Source: Ectocarpus siliculosus
Taxonomy: Eukaryota; Sar; Phaeophyceae; Ectocarpales; Ectocarpaceae
DNA: 64,000 bases
Direction of reading: 5' to 3'
Assembly: GCA_000310025.1 (NCBI GenBank)
Contig: FN649741.1
Location: 739,544-803,543, forward strand
Part shown: positions 22,201 to 33,600 of the stretch, one piece after another
Layout of the letters: each line of letters opens with the position of its first letter
How positions within the stretch are numbered: the first letter of the stretch is position 1
The notes under the pieces: model-generated
What the model was told of the DNA's origin: nothing
The model's input: the letters and a program-made list of their open reading frames with translations, nothing else
The model's database searches: none
Position numbers and translations under genes: made by a program

Positions 22201-23684
22201 TCAACCCCAGTCCCGAGCTATCTATCCGATCAGAAATGACCTATGGCCTTTACTTGTAACCTAACCTACCGAAACTTGTAACTTAACCTACCGAATCACC
22301 AGGAGGAAGAAGAGGAGAGCGATGAGGAAGGGCCCATCTACAACCCCCTCAATCTCCCGCTCGGGTGGGATGGAAAACCTATTCCGTACTGGCTCTACAA
22401 GCTGCACGGGCTCGGGGTAGAGTTCAAGTGCGAGATCTGCGGCGATTTCAGCTACAAGGGTCGGAGGTATGTGTGTGTTAGTTATTAGCATCCGATCAAT
22501 GAAAATACGCCAGTCTTATCGGCAAAGAACGGGCTCAAGGCCATGATCTGTGTGTGTTGCTGGTTGTTTTTGTAATCTTCGTGGCCATGTCCTCACGAAT
22601 ATTGTGAGGGCTTCCCAGCCGCCATAGGTGCTGTGCTCTTTCATCCACGTAGTGAAGATGAGAGCCGGAGGAAGTGCAAGCTCCGGCTGTTGTATGCATG
22701 CCAATAGTCTTGATGAAACCGTTCAAAGATAGTCCGCAAATTCGTGCCTGCTCCGTTCTTCTCTCCCGTGCTTGTCGTGGAGCTGTGTTTATCTCTTGTC
22801 GGACGTTGTGCTGCCGCTGTTGTTTCGACCGGCGCAATCGAGCTGCTTCGAACGATATCCTCACCCACACCGATACATTTATGTTTCCCCCTTCTGGTTT
22901 ATACCTTTGTTTCGGCTCTTATCGAGCACATGTTTAATTTTTGTCTTCGCCGCGCGCTGTGTGCGTGTGTGTGTCTGTGTGTTTGTGTGTGTGCCTTTTT
23001 TTTTTGCTTGTGGTGCTGTCGTTGCTGCTGCCGCAGGAATTTTGACCGGCACTTCCAAGAATGGCGTCACGCGCACGGCATGCGATGCTTGGGCATCCCG
23101 AATACGAAGCACTTCCACGACATCGTCCTTATCCAGGTGGGGCGGCAGGCAGAACAATTATTTGGTAGAGATATCTGCCAGCAACAATTGGTAAAGATAT
23201 CTACCAGCTCTTCTGATGTGCGGTGTGTGTTGCACGTGAACGATGCTGGTCATGTTCGACTCAATCACGGCACCTTGATGATGGCAACATTGGAACGCAG
23301 TGTTGCGGTGAACAGCAGCACTTGTGGCGTCACTCTTTGGAAACTAGACATGGAAACGTTGACGGTTTCGTGTATCAGTGTGGGCAGCTTGGGGTGTCTG
23401 GTGGTCAAGAATTCACAGACTCACCAACCCCCCAATAGATCACTGCAGCGATAACGTTTTGACCCCTCCAAGCAAAGATGGCTACAAATAAACAACGTTG
23501 TTCTCTCGACGATTGCTTCTCTCTGCTGGTCATGCAGGACGCCCGAGACCTCTATGCCAAGATCAAAGACTCGTTGGACAAGGAGCAGTGGAACCCCGAA
23601 GACAACGAGGAGTACGAAGACGGGGAGGGCAACGTTCTCAACAGACGCACCTACGAGGACTTGGCCCGCCAAGGCCTCATGTAA
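16264..23684 (+). CDS. SF3A3: Splicing factor 3A subunit 3 (SF3a60), thirteen exons, 540 residues
   Basis: A subunit of SF3a, part of U2 snRNP and needed for branch-site recognition in prespliceosome assembly. Exons: 16264-16368, 17187-17297, 17490-17582, 18016-18090, 18399-18524, 19065-19160, 19560-19711, 20361-20520, 20969-21121, 21820-21960, 22303-22466, 23037-23136, 23538-23684; total 1623 nt, exactly 541 codons. Landmarks are [18 protein letters not shown] at the start, [26 protein letters not shown], then a SAP-like stretch [20 protein letters not shown]. The C-terminus carries [20 protein letters not shown] and the matrin-type C2H2 finger (Cys447, Cys450, His464, His470), and the end is [11 protein letters not shown]. 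It is longer than human SF3A3 (501) because of an Ala run in exon 7 and a Gly-rich insert in exon 9 encoded by 15 consecutive G (about 21053-21067). The exon 10 acceptor lacks a pyrimidine tract but keeps family spacing. Confidence 0.95.
21516..21705. repeat. Spaced direct repeat in SF3A3 intron 9
   Basis: A segment of about 30 bp, ATGACCTTGGTTGTTGTGGT followed by TCATCCA and C/T ATCC, occurs at about 21518-21549 and again at about 21674-21705, about 156 bp apart. Confidence 0.8.
22485..22525 (+). repeat. Short hairpin element just downstream of the SF3A3 exon 11 donor
   Basis: CAATGAAAATACGCCAGTCT flanked by CCGAT and ATCGG forms a small stem-loop about 25 bp after the 5' splice site at 22467. 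Its core recurs in a CSN7 intron at 38354-38376. Confidence 0.65.
23158..23207. repeat. Tandem pair of palindromes in SF3A3 intron 12
   Basis: TTGGTAGAGATATCTGCCAG and TTGGTAAAGATATCTACCAG lie about 30 bp apart. Each is a near-perfect inverted repeat centred on GATATC. They sit about 25 bp after the donor at 23137. Confidence 0.75.
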
Positions 23685-23718
23685 CGGAGTGGTGGCCTGG
23701 CGTGGTGCCGAGACGGCG

Positions 23719-23721
<3 letters not shown>

Positions 23722-23762
<41 letters not shown>
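23722..23762. repeat. (GA)n microsatellite in the SF3A3 3' UTR
   Basis: An uninterrupted GA dinucleotide run about 40 bp long, starting some 40 bp after the SF3A3 stop codon. Confidence 0.9.
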
Positions 23763-23765
<3 letters not shown>

Positions 23766-23818
23766 AGGCGGTGGCCAGGGGAGTGAGGGAATGCTCCGCT
23801 CTGTACCAGCGTGTGCTC

Positions 23819-23841
23819 GGGGGGGGGGGGGGGGGTAGTTG

Positions 23842-23873
<32 letters not shown>
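23819..23873. repeat. G homopolymer followed by a (CTG)n tract in the SF3A3 3' UTR
   Basis: About 17 consecutive G, a short spacer (TAGTTGTG), then about ten CTG units. It lies about 135 bp beyond the stop, so it would be transcribed but not translated. Confidence 0.85.
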
Positions 23874-23874
<1 letters not shown>

Positions 23875-25713
23875 TGGTTTCGGGCATGGACGAAGCGAGA
23901 GGGAGGTTTGCTGGTTTGCTGCTGCTACCGTTGGACCTGCTAAGCGTGCGTGCTCGTGTGGCGGATCGGACATTGGTGGAGTGTTTGTTGGTCTCCCGTT
24001 TCAGATGTCGAAGAGAGTTGCAAGTACAGGGCACGGCTTCATCTTCTCTTGTGCGGGCTGAATGCGTTATTGTACGAAGCGTGTTTCGAAGATGATCACG
24101 GTTCGCTATAGGAAACAGCTAGTTGCGTGTCTGGAATGCGGGGAAGTGGTGTATCCATTGTCGTAGTTTTTTTTCATTTCCTGCTATTGCCTCAGGTAAC
24201 GATAGCCAATGTAAGTGTACAAGTTGCTGCTGCGCACGTTTTTCTACCGCCTATCGTTGATGCGTTCATGGTTTGTACCAGTACGGTGCCTCGTGTAGCA
24301 AAAGGGTCAGATGGACTTGCTGTCCCAACGGACGTTGTAGTTTCTTTCATTTTCATTTCGACGTACAAGAGATGGCTAGGGTAGGAACACAGCAGACGGG
24401 TAGTGTTAGCTTTTCGAAACGGGGGATCACCCTTAACCAGCGGGTCTCGCATGCCGTTCATCCATACTGACGCAAGGAATAGAGCTCGTCAGGCAGGAAA
24501 CTTCGCAAAATGAAATTTACGCTTATGGCGCCGGCTGCGGAGACCGATCATGAAGCTTGTGTAGCCGTGTTTTCCCGTGACGATCGGGTACACCTTGTAT
24601 TCATCAAGGAAGTTCGTATGGCTTGCAGATGCCGGGGATTTGGGTGCCGTTTCCCTGCCACAGCTTTGATGATGCCAAGTTATGCTTGCCCTTGCACCAA
24701 GCGGCCTCATTTTCGATGCCTGTATAGTTTTTCTCTGCTGGCCAAAGAAGCAGGAATAGTTGTTGCACAGGCAAAGCACCAACGTCTCGGCCGATATAAG
24801 ATAGTGTGTATGGTGGTGGCGTTTTAGGGGCTTACGGCGGCCACGGCTGGATAGTGTTGGTGTCATCGAAACACGAGCGTCAAGATGGCCTCGACGCTGT
24901 CCGAAAGAGGCCGAAAGTCGATTCCTCGACGTGTGATCACGCTACCTTGGGAAAATTCTTGTGTTCGGGTCAACATCAACATGTGTTTTCAGAAGATACG
25001 AGTATGCTACATCCAACGAGGAAGAGTACCCACCCGGGACAGGGCTAGATGGTACATGGCATGTCGAAGTCCCTAGGGTGAAGCTTGGGTAGCACCGGCC
25101 GCAACCATGTAACGGTCAGAGGCACCAAGTTCAAGTGGAGCACCCTCAGGCAGGGTGCTCGCGGACTCCCTCCTCAGCATGGCCACGCCATAGCACCAAT
25201 CGTGGAAATGATTAATTATGACTTATTTTTCGGCTTGGAACAGCAAACAAACCCGCGGAGCAAACAAGCTGCAGGGGGGTGAAGGCTCTCATCGCCCCCC
25301 CCGCCCGCCCGCCCGTTCGTCACTCTACTTCTCCAGTCGTTTGTGCGGCCAACCAACAACAACGCACTTTCGTCTGTCCCTCATCTGACTACACGTCGTC
25401 GTCCTTTCCCCAAACACGCAATAGACCCATCCGCGTCGCGAAGACGCACCAAAACCCAAACTGATTTTCGCTACTTTGTTGTTCGAAAGCACGAGGGCAT
25501 GAAGCTCTACGTGGGTCTGTACGCTTAAGTCAAAGCGTGAACCACTGCTTCTCTATCGCCCTTTCTCTGCTCCTCTCTACAGTCCTCTACTACACCATAT
25601 ATTGCACTCCTCTACACCTTTCCGCACAACGAGCATTCACGTACCCACCCCTCTCAGAGGGCGACAACTCTCATCACTACCGGGTTGCCCCCAGGTCACT
25701 CAGCGTAGTACCC
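23874..25713. other. Convergent intergenic stretch between SF3A3 and the HSP20 gene
   Basis: About 1.8 kb downstream of both stop codons. Short ORFs only, none with a recognisable domain or paired splice sites. Probably long 3' UTRs on both strands. Confidence 0.45.
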
Positions 25714-26757
25714 TTAGGACCCAGTGTCGCCGTCGGTAGCAGCAGCGCCCCCTTTGATGGAAACCTTGCCGTCGCCAGACCCGCCCCCGACGCCGCCGCC
25801 GCCGCCCAACGGGATCCGGAAGCGGCTGGAGACGGGGGCCTCCTTCTTAGGGAAGGTAATGGTCAGGACGCCGTCGGTGAGGTCGGCGTTGGCGGTGGCG
25901 GTGTCCGCTGCCTCCGGGAGGCGGACAGACCGGGAAGTCTTGCCGTAGGAACGCTCGACAAAGTGATACCTGTGATGTTGGACAAGTTCGTTTTTTCATT
26001 CGAGAGAGACGCAGCGGACGATTCAGACGGGGGTGGGTGCCAAGAGTTACAGATCTAGCGAAAGAGAAAAACGAAGCCCGGGAAGCGTGTTTTAGCGGGT
26101 ACATGATCGAGGCCGGTCGATTTGCTTGTTGATTGCGGGGGATTCGGTCGTTCGGAAATCGTCATGGAGTGTCATCAGGAAGAGGGATCTTGGCTACCGT
26201 AGGCAATAGACGACTTTCATGCCGACCGGAAAGAAGCTTGAAGCAGCCCATGACTGCCCCGCAATTTTATTCTGTGTTATTCGTGACCACGGATCGAAAC
26301 CAACTGCTTATACATGTCCTCTATCACACCACCTACTTGGCATAGCTTCAACAAAATTGCATCAAACGCCTAGAGGAACACCAAGCTAGATGATCCGGAC
26401 AAGCCTAGAGACGATAGGACCACAAAGGACGTTACATACGCGAACGGGAGTCCAAGAACCTGGTGTCCGGGTCACTCACTTCCTGTCGCCGTCCTTGCCG
26501 TCGCCCTTCTCCTCCTTCTCGCTCTTACGCTCGCCCGACACCGTCAGTACGCCGGATTCCTGGTCAACATCGATGGAGACGTCCTCTTTCTTCATCCCGG
26601 GAAGGTCGGCAATCAGCTCGAACCCATCTTTTGTCTCGTGGAAATCCAGGCTCATGCCGAGGGACCTGCTGCCATCTCCAAAGAGGCTGGTGGGGAAGGT
26701 AGGAAACATGTCCCTCGTCGTGGGGAACCGGGAGGCGAGCCCCCAGGGGGCGAGCAT
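25714..26757 (-). CDS. Small heat-shock protein, HSP20/alpha-crystallin family, two exons, about 177 residues
   Basis: An ATP-independent chaperone that binds unfolding proteins. Exons are 26757-26480 and 25969-25714, total 534 nt, exactly 178 codons. The alpha-crystallin domain covers about residues 35-140. It opens SLDFHETKDGFELIADLPG, continues with the beta-strand motif SGVLTVSGERK, and after the intron with YHFVERSYGKTSRSVRLPE and LTDGVLTITFPKK. The segment before the junction is Lys/Glu/Gly-rich. The tail is a Gly-rich linker and a short Ser/Asp end. The frame is open upstream of the chosen ATG for about 15 more codons (INDVFGSIERE) to a TGA, and a CAG acceptor lies there at about 26803. 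An extra 5' exon is therefore possible and the true N-terminus is unsettled. Confidence 0.9.
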
Positions 26758-29700
26758 CTCCCGTTCGATCGAACCGAAGACATCGTTGATGGTGGTGGGC
26801 CTGGTGTTTCGTCATGCGCACGAGCAGCATATGGTGAGAAGAGCTGTTTGCGGCCGTGAAGGGGAGTGGGGGTCGGGACTTCCTGTGTTCACGGAGCATC
26901 GAGTATCTCTTGTGGCTGTTCATAAAGAGGACACGCTACTTCCCTTCAATGGCTCCCTTGGTGCTGGATGCGTTGCACACAGAGAGAGGGATTTCGAGTT
27001 CAAAAAGCAAAGTGCAGAATGTCGCGCAACGCGTCGACTTATACCATGGGCAAGCGGACAGCGCGAAAACAAGGCTACAAAAAGCTGCCTGGCGCCTGCG
27101 AGCTTGATCGAGATCAGAGGGGAAACCAAGATGCACACGAGATGAACCGAAGCAGTGCGTTTACATAGAAGAACCGCAATCGATCGAGTGTTTGTTTCAT
27201 TGCAGCGCTGCTACTATTATTCTGACATTATTGTTTCCACCAAATGAAAACCGTGTATCAGCATTGACCTCCTGTGTGTCTGTCATAGGGTTACCGGGAG
27301 GTTCAGCAACACTAACCCGCTCTCTTCGCTTGTATATGCGTTGCACACCAAGGCGGATGACTATCTTCAACAGGAGGATGACTATCTTCAACGACAAATG
27401 TTAAAGTTTTGTCCATGCAGATCGTGGGGTCTACAATGCACTGCTGCTGTACATACATAGACTACATAGATAACGCACACACACGTGCCGCGGCACACAG
27501 ACGTTGGTTTTGTTCAGTCGTCTTGCCTTGACCAACGTTTCAGCAAGCTACAGACCCGCTCTCTCTTTGTGTGTGCACAACTTTCTTATAAAGAAAGCGT
27601 TGCTTGCCTGAGGACGACGTTCGCAGGGAGTTTTGACGTGGATGCGTTGTCAAGTTGGGACGGTGTGATGACTGAAAGCTTCACCGCAACGAAATCAGCG
27701 CAGGCTTCCTGCTCGATCGGCCCTGCGCACACTACTCTAGTCTGCTTCGACTACGAGCTGTTTCGTTGGGAACACGCATTCTTCCTCGGACCTTCAACAC
27801 ACTTCGAGGCGCCATGGACCGATACACTGCTCTTGCCACACGGACAATGATACTTCGTCACTTTGCGCCAAGCAAGCTGGTTCGGGCCCCGAAACAAGTT
27901 GTCTAGAGTATGTTCTCTCTCGTGGAGATCGAGGTGTTGTGCAGGCAGTTAGTGTCGCTGGTATGCGACTTGAGCGTCATGCTCATAGACAGGCCACTCG
28001 TCGCTACTGCAACCAAGACTTACCTCGAGCGCCCCGATGACGTCGCTGCGTTGTTGTTGGTGAGGCTCATGATGCGTTGGCTTGCCCTTGGGTACAGATT
28101 TTTTTGTCGCTGGTCCTTGGTCCCGATCTCTTTCGGTGTCGCTGTTTGCTTGTGACTTCTTGAGAGTTGATCGGTCGTTCTCTGCTTTGTGATTGAGGTG
28201 GCGGTGGGGAGAGCGGGGTGGCGAGACAGAAGTCTTATTCTCGCTGGCTTTTCTGGAATCCGAAAGCTGGCTCTTTCGTATCTTGCCGTCTTCTAGAAAC
28301 GGGACTGTCAACTGTGTTGTCAAACAACCCCGCTTGGTTTCACGAGGGAGGCGTTTTCCATGTATGTACCACCGAAAGTTCGTTCCATTGTTCCATATAT
28401 TGCATATTACATGTATGCATACTGCTCTCGAGTCTCGAGTGCAAACCCAGTGTTTGACCCCGTGTCACCTGCATGTACACTACAATTAAGAGTGCTATAG
28501 GTTGTAGGGGCCGTGCGTGTGGCCGGAAAAGTGCAAATGCTAAGTTTTTGGTGTGTGTGTGGGCGGGTTGTTTCTTTGTGTGGTTGTTGGTGATTTTCCC
28601 GACAGAGATCTCACCGTGATACATGTAGCAGCATACATACCTGAATTTGCGGGTATATCCGACCTTGTTTGTTTATTAGTCGTGCTTCACCGGCATCGTG
28701 GTGCACCTTTCGGGCCATTATTTTTTTTCGAGCTAAAAACTAATCACGGCACCTCATTCATTTGTGCGCAGTTTAGGGAACCAGGAGGTACACCACTGAT
28801 GGATGTTTGTAGGTTCGAATGGTGTGATTTGTAATGTGAAGACAAGCATAATAGCAACAACAAAAATGACCGCAACGACAGTCCGGATGACCTGGCGCAC
28901 ATTAATCTGTTGTGCCCGCAACAAGCGCAAGAAATTTTTTCGCCGTTAGCTGTGTCCATAAATAAGTACACTTCCTTGTCAGCAGGCTTCCGCGAAGCAC
29001 GTTTCGTGTATCGACGGGACCCAATATTCTGGAGATCTGCCGATTTCCACGGTCTACCCGAGGGTGTTTGTTGCAGTCCTAACGTCCTAAACCCACCTAC
29101 AATCGATTGTAAATGAAATAACGATAAGCTCGGCTCGCCTGTGCATAATAGTTGTTAGTTTTTGGTGCTTATATCCTCGTCCACGTATGGTTGGCGCGGG
29201 GAGCTTTGACGCGGCACGGCAGCATGCACGAACAACAGAAGTCAATGAACACACAGCAGTCGCCCTCTTGATCACACGCCTATCACCGGCCTTCTCATGA
29301 CAAACACCAACAGAGTAGTACCCTCTGCCTCTCCAACATAGGCACAGCTAGAGCCGTCTCCCTTCCTGGCTGTCCTGGCGCCAACTCACAGACGCGATGA
29401 ACATGCCGGCGTATTACACCCAACCCTCAACAACCATCAACCACGAGTTTGTGAGCACGCTCATTGAGCAGTGCTGCCAAGTCGGGCTGGAAATTGATAA
29501 CTTCGTGGGGGGTGGAGGATTCCATCCCTTCTACACAAACAGGCAGCCAAGCAGGCAAAACTATCGTACCGGCATCCATAAAAAACATCGCTATGGTACT
29601 GCTGTACAACCTTACAACGCTATGCTCATGGTTGCAGATCAGGTCTGCAACCTCTGGAGAAGCCACGTGAGACTTTGTGTGGACAACGGACGAGACTATC

Positions 29701-30365
29701 GATCGCGGTTACGCAAAAACATGGACAAACGATTGCAGGAGACCTCCCTAGACACTATCCAATCCCACTCGAAACAAAGCAACTCTTCAAGCAGCGGGTG
29801 GCCTAATAAAAAATTTACGTCACTACTTAGCAGGCGTGCCGACAGGTGACAATGCAAAACCATCCAAAAACAGCAAGGGCAACAACGTTCTCACAAGGAA
29901 GCGACGCTCGACAATGGAGGGCGGACCCCCCCTTTGTCACCCGTCACTTTTCAAAATTCCGAATGCTTCCTGGTTTTCCTACCCAACTTGCGTTCGACAC
30001 ACAACACCCCCGAACAACCTATTAGCTTTCGGAAAGCCCCCCCCCTTCCAACCTTTTCTAACATCCAGTCCTATCCCGCCTGCAGCAAGGCCTGCTGCAA
30101 AAGACTCACCATTTCAACCGCAAAATACTTCCGACCGAAGCGGGATTTTCATAAGGGTGCGATTTCTCCGAAGCAGGGTTTTACCGGTGGTATCGCACCG
30201 AGGTAGGCACACCAAAGGTACGAAAACACCGATACCGTTGCGGAATCACTGTCTATCGCACCCCAGTGTCAAGGCTCCGAGGGGTGCAAAACGCCGATGC
30301 GTGCCATCACACGCATTGGCACGGTGACCCATGGTAACGCGTGTAGGCCTGCCACTTCCACGAGG
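26758..30365. other. Intergenic stretch between HSP20 and the ENTH gene; no supported gene
   Basis: About 3.6 kb, containing the HSP20 promoter on the left and probably the ENTH 3' UTR on the right. Three open frames deserve mention but lack any domain: 27485-27850 plus (121 codons), 27949-28323 minus (124 codons, crossed by an excellent GTAAGT donor at about 28023-28018) and 29397-29849 plus (150 codons). A short tandem duplication (GGATGACTATCTTCAAC twice) lies at about 27356-27392. A gene here cannot be excluded. Confidence 0.4.
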
Positions 30366-30637
30366 CTACAAACCCGTCCGCCTCAAACCCGCCGCACCCT
30401 GCTGCCAGGGCGCGGATTCCTGTTGACCCGAAGCCCCCGGTTGTGCCGCACCACTACCGCCGCCTGCCATAAGCCCCGTGCTCTTCAGCCCTCCCTGGCG
30501 GGTCTGCCAGCTGGGAGGCTGCCCCCCGCCTGCACCTCCACCTTGCCTCTGCTCCTGCTGCGGCCACCCCTGCCACTGCCCTGCCTGCGGGGTTCCTTGG
30601 TAAGAGGGTGTCGTCGATGCGGCCCCCAGGGTCGGGG

Positions 30638-30672
<35 letters not shown>

Positions 30673-33600
30673 GGCTGCGGCTGCGGCTGCGGTGGTTCTT
30701 GCGGCGTCTCCTGCAGTCGGCCGCTCAGCCCCGTCTTGTTAAGCCCCGAGCGAGCTCCCAAGAACTCCCTCGTGCTGGCGCGGACTACGACCTCCTCCTC
30801 CTGCCCTTCCTCGACGTACTCCACCGACGGCTGGGGGGGAGCAAGGTGTGCCGTGCGCTGCTGCTGCTGGGTCAGCGGCGGCGCCGCCACGTGCCTGCCG
30901 TCGCTGCCCCGCTGCCCCTGGCCCGAGAACTCCGTCTTGCCCCCGATGTCCGACGGCTTGAACCCGGTCTGCCGGAGCCCTCCCACCGCTGCGGCTAGGT
31001 CGATCCCGCCGATGCCGGCCCTCACCACCTCTGTCGCCACCCAATCATTGTCGGCAGAGGGAGTAGTAGTAGTAGAGGTCTCGTGCTGGGAGCTTCCTGG
31101 GCCTGAAGGTTCGTGTACCGGCGGCTGGGGTTGGCTGGATTGCTGAGCAGCAGCTTGCGGAGCAACAGCTTGCGGCTGCTGAGCCTGAGGAGGAGGGGGC
31201 TGCCGTGACGACAGTTGGACATGGCCAGGAGGCTGTTGTTGCTGGTGTAGTTGTGAGGGCTGCTCCTGCGGAGGAAGTTGTGGCTGCTGGGCCTGGGCAG
31301 GAGGCTGCGGCGGTTGCTGTGCTTGTGGGGTCGGCTGCCATGCTTGCTGCTGCTGCGGCTGCTGCTGCTGCTGCTGCTGCTGGGGTTGTTGTTGCTGCTG
31401 CTGCTGCTGCTGCAAGAACTGCTGTTGTTGCGACGGAAGCATTGCCTGTTGGTAAGGTTGCTGCTGCTGCTGCTGATACGGCTGCGGCTGTTGGTACGGC
31501 TGCTGTTGTTGAGGCTGGTATGCCTGTTGAGGCTGGATCGGCTGCTGCTGCTGTTGCTGCTACATTACGCGCCGAACGGAACGGGAAACGGGGTTGCATG
31601 GACATGCGATGCGGAAAAATGTCAAGGACGCGGACAAGCTTGCGATAAGCTTACCGTTGGCAACGAATTGACCTCTTTTACGTCAACCTTGGACAATACG
31701 ATGCTGTGTCTGTGGCGTTGTGATATTTTCACATTTCGTACTTGTACATGCACGTGGAGCAGCGGCTGAACTCCGAACCACACTTTGATGCAATCTATTC
31801 TGGTTGCGACCATCGCAGGTCTGTTAAAGGTCGGCTCACTCATCGCTTGCAAGAATCATAAGTGCGGACGAAAGGCGAAGGCGAGAAAGAAAGCATACCA
31901 AACATCTTGCCAGAGAGCCATGCAACAAGCCAAAGTTGAACTCGTCAAACGCAGTAACAAGGCTCCTAGGCTGTGCAAACACGACAAAAAAAAAAAGCTG
32001 AGCCTGCATCACACCAACCTCAACCCATTGGACAAGATCCGACCCACCTGGTACTGCTGATACATCTGCTGCTGTGGTGGCTGGGGCTGCATCTGCTGTT
32101 GCAACTGACCATACTGCTGCTGTTGCACTCCCTGCTGCCCGGGGAACTGTGCACCCGGACCTTGGCTGTACCCGCCCTGCTGCTGCATCCCCTGCTGCTG
32201 CATCCCTTGCTGCCCTTGCAATGTCTGCTGACCCCAGCCGGTCTGGCCCTGAACCTGCATCCCGGGCTGCTGCTGGTTCTGTGGCACAGGACCCGCTTGC
32301 CCATACGGAACCATTTGTCCCGCTTGTGAACCTGGAGCCAGCTGCTGCTGCTGCTGCTGCTGCTGTTGGTACTGCTGCTGTTGCGGCGGCACGCCCGCTC
32401 CCCCATTCCAAGCACCCGGTGCCACAGGCGCGCCGCCCTGGAAGGCCTGCGGCGCCGCAGCAAAGGAGCCGAACGACGAGAAATCGTTCTGCGGCTGCGA
32501 CGGCGCCGTTACCGGGAACGGATCATCCCCGGACAGTAGATCCGGCCCCGACGACTGCTTCTTGCCGTCCGTGCGTTTCTTGGACGCTGAGGCACCCTTG
32601 CCGCCAGCACCGCCTGCTCTTGGTGCGGTTGAGCTAGCGCCTTCGGCGCTGTCCCGGCTGCCCCTGAGGACGGGGAGGGGGGTCGATTGGTGAGGCAAGA
32701 GGGGGATGGGTTGTGCCTGTCATGCATGGATGATGGAAGGACAGAGGGGGACGCTGCACGATTCTGGAGCAGATCTTAACGCCCCCCTTAGCTTTCCGCC
32801 AGTAGACAGAGGGCGGTGCAAGTTCGCGGGGTGTACGCTATCGAAAAAAAACGAAAGCGCGTTTTGTCCATATTTTGTTGAAGAGGGTTGGATATATTCG
32901 TAGTGCTCTCGCCGATACTGCTATCTACGGATGACTTCGTTCGCTGTACGAGTTGTACCACAATGTACGGGGCCAGCACTCTCACCCAGTAGGCGCAACC
33001 ACTAATCGGGAATAAGCGACGATGAAGAACCAACAATCACGCAGGCCAGTACCCCTTGGCATCATACTTGCGGTTCAATAACAACTGCACATATAACCAC
33101 TACGGCAAGAAAAACGACATCGACTCCGAACACACCACGAAGCAACACCACGCACGACGTTACCCAAGAAACACCAGCAGCAAACTCAAACACCCCAACA
33201 CACAAAACGAACCTGCGCCCCCCCGACACCAGTTTTGCCTCCCTCTTCTCCTGCTCCTGGAACCGGCTAAGCCTTCCGCTGTACCCTTCCCTACCCTCGT
33301 CGAAGTCGATCGACTCCGACCTGCCGCCAACAGCCCTCCTCGCGTCGATCTGCGGAGGCGTCGGACTGCGGTCGTACCCAGCCCTCCAATCGTCACTAAT
33401 TTCGCCGCTGTTTCTGCCGCTGCCGCCGCCGCCCCCGGATGAGTCGTGGGGGTGACGTGAACCGCCTCCGCTGCCGCCAGATAGCCTTGGTGGCATGTCG
33501 CCCCCGTAGCCGTTGTACTGGGATTTCAGGTCTCTAGCATTGCGACGCTGGGCCTGGATTAGATCGGGATTGTCCATCAGACTCACCAGCTCCCGGGCCT

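Noticed and set aside
27949-28323. Minus-strand frame crossed by an excellent GTAAGT donor
   Set aside because: I found no matching downstream exon; joining it to the HSP20 exon would require a different phase. It is mentioned in the intergenic entry only.
29397-29849. 150-codon plus-strand frame
   Set aside because: No recognisable domain and no supporting splice partner; it lies where the ENTH 3' UTR is expected.
30297-31769. Plus-strand Leu- and Ala-rich open frames opposite the ENTH tail
   Set aside because: They are antisense shadows of CAG repeats; the minus-strand frame joins a conserved ENTH domain.
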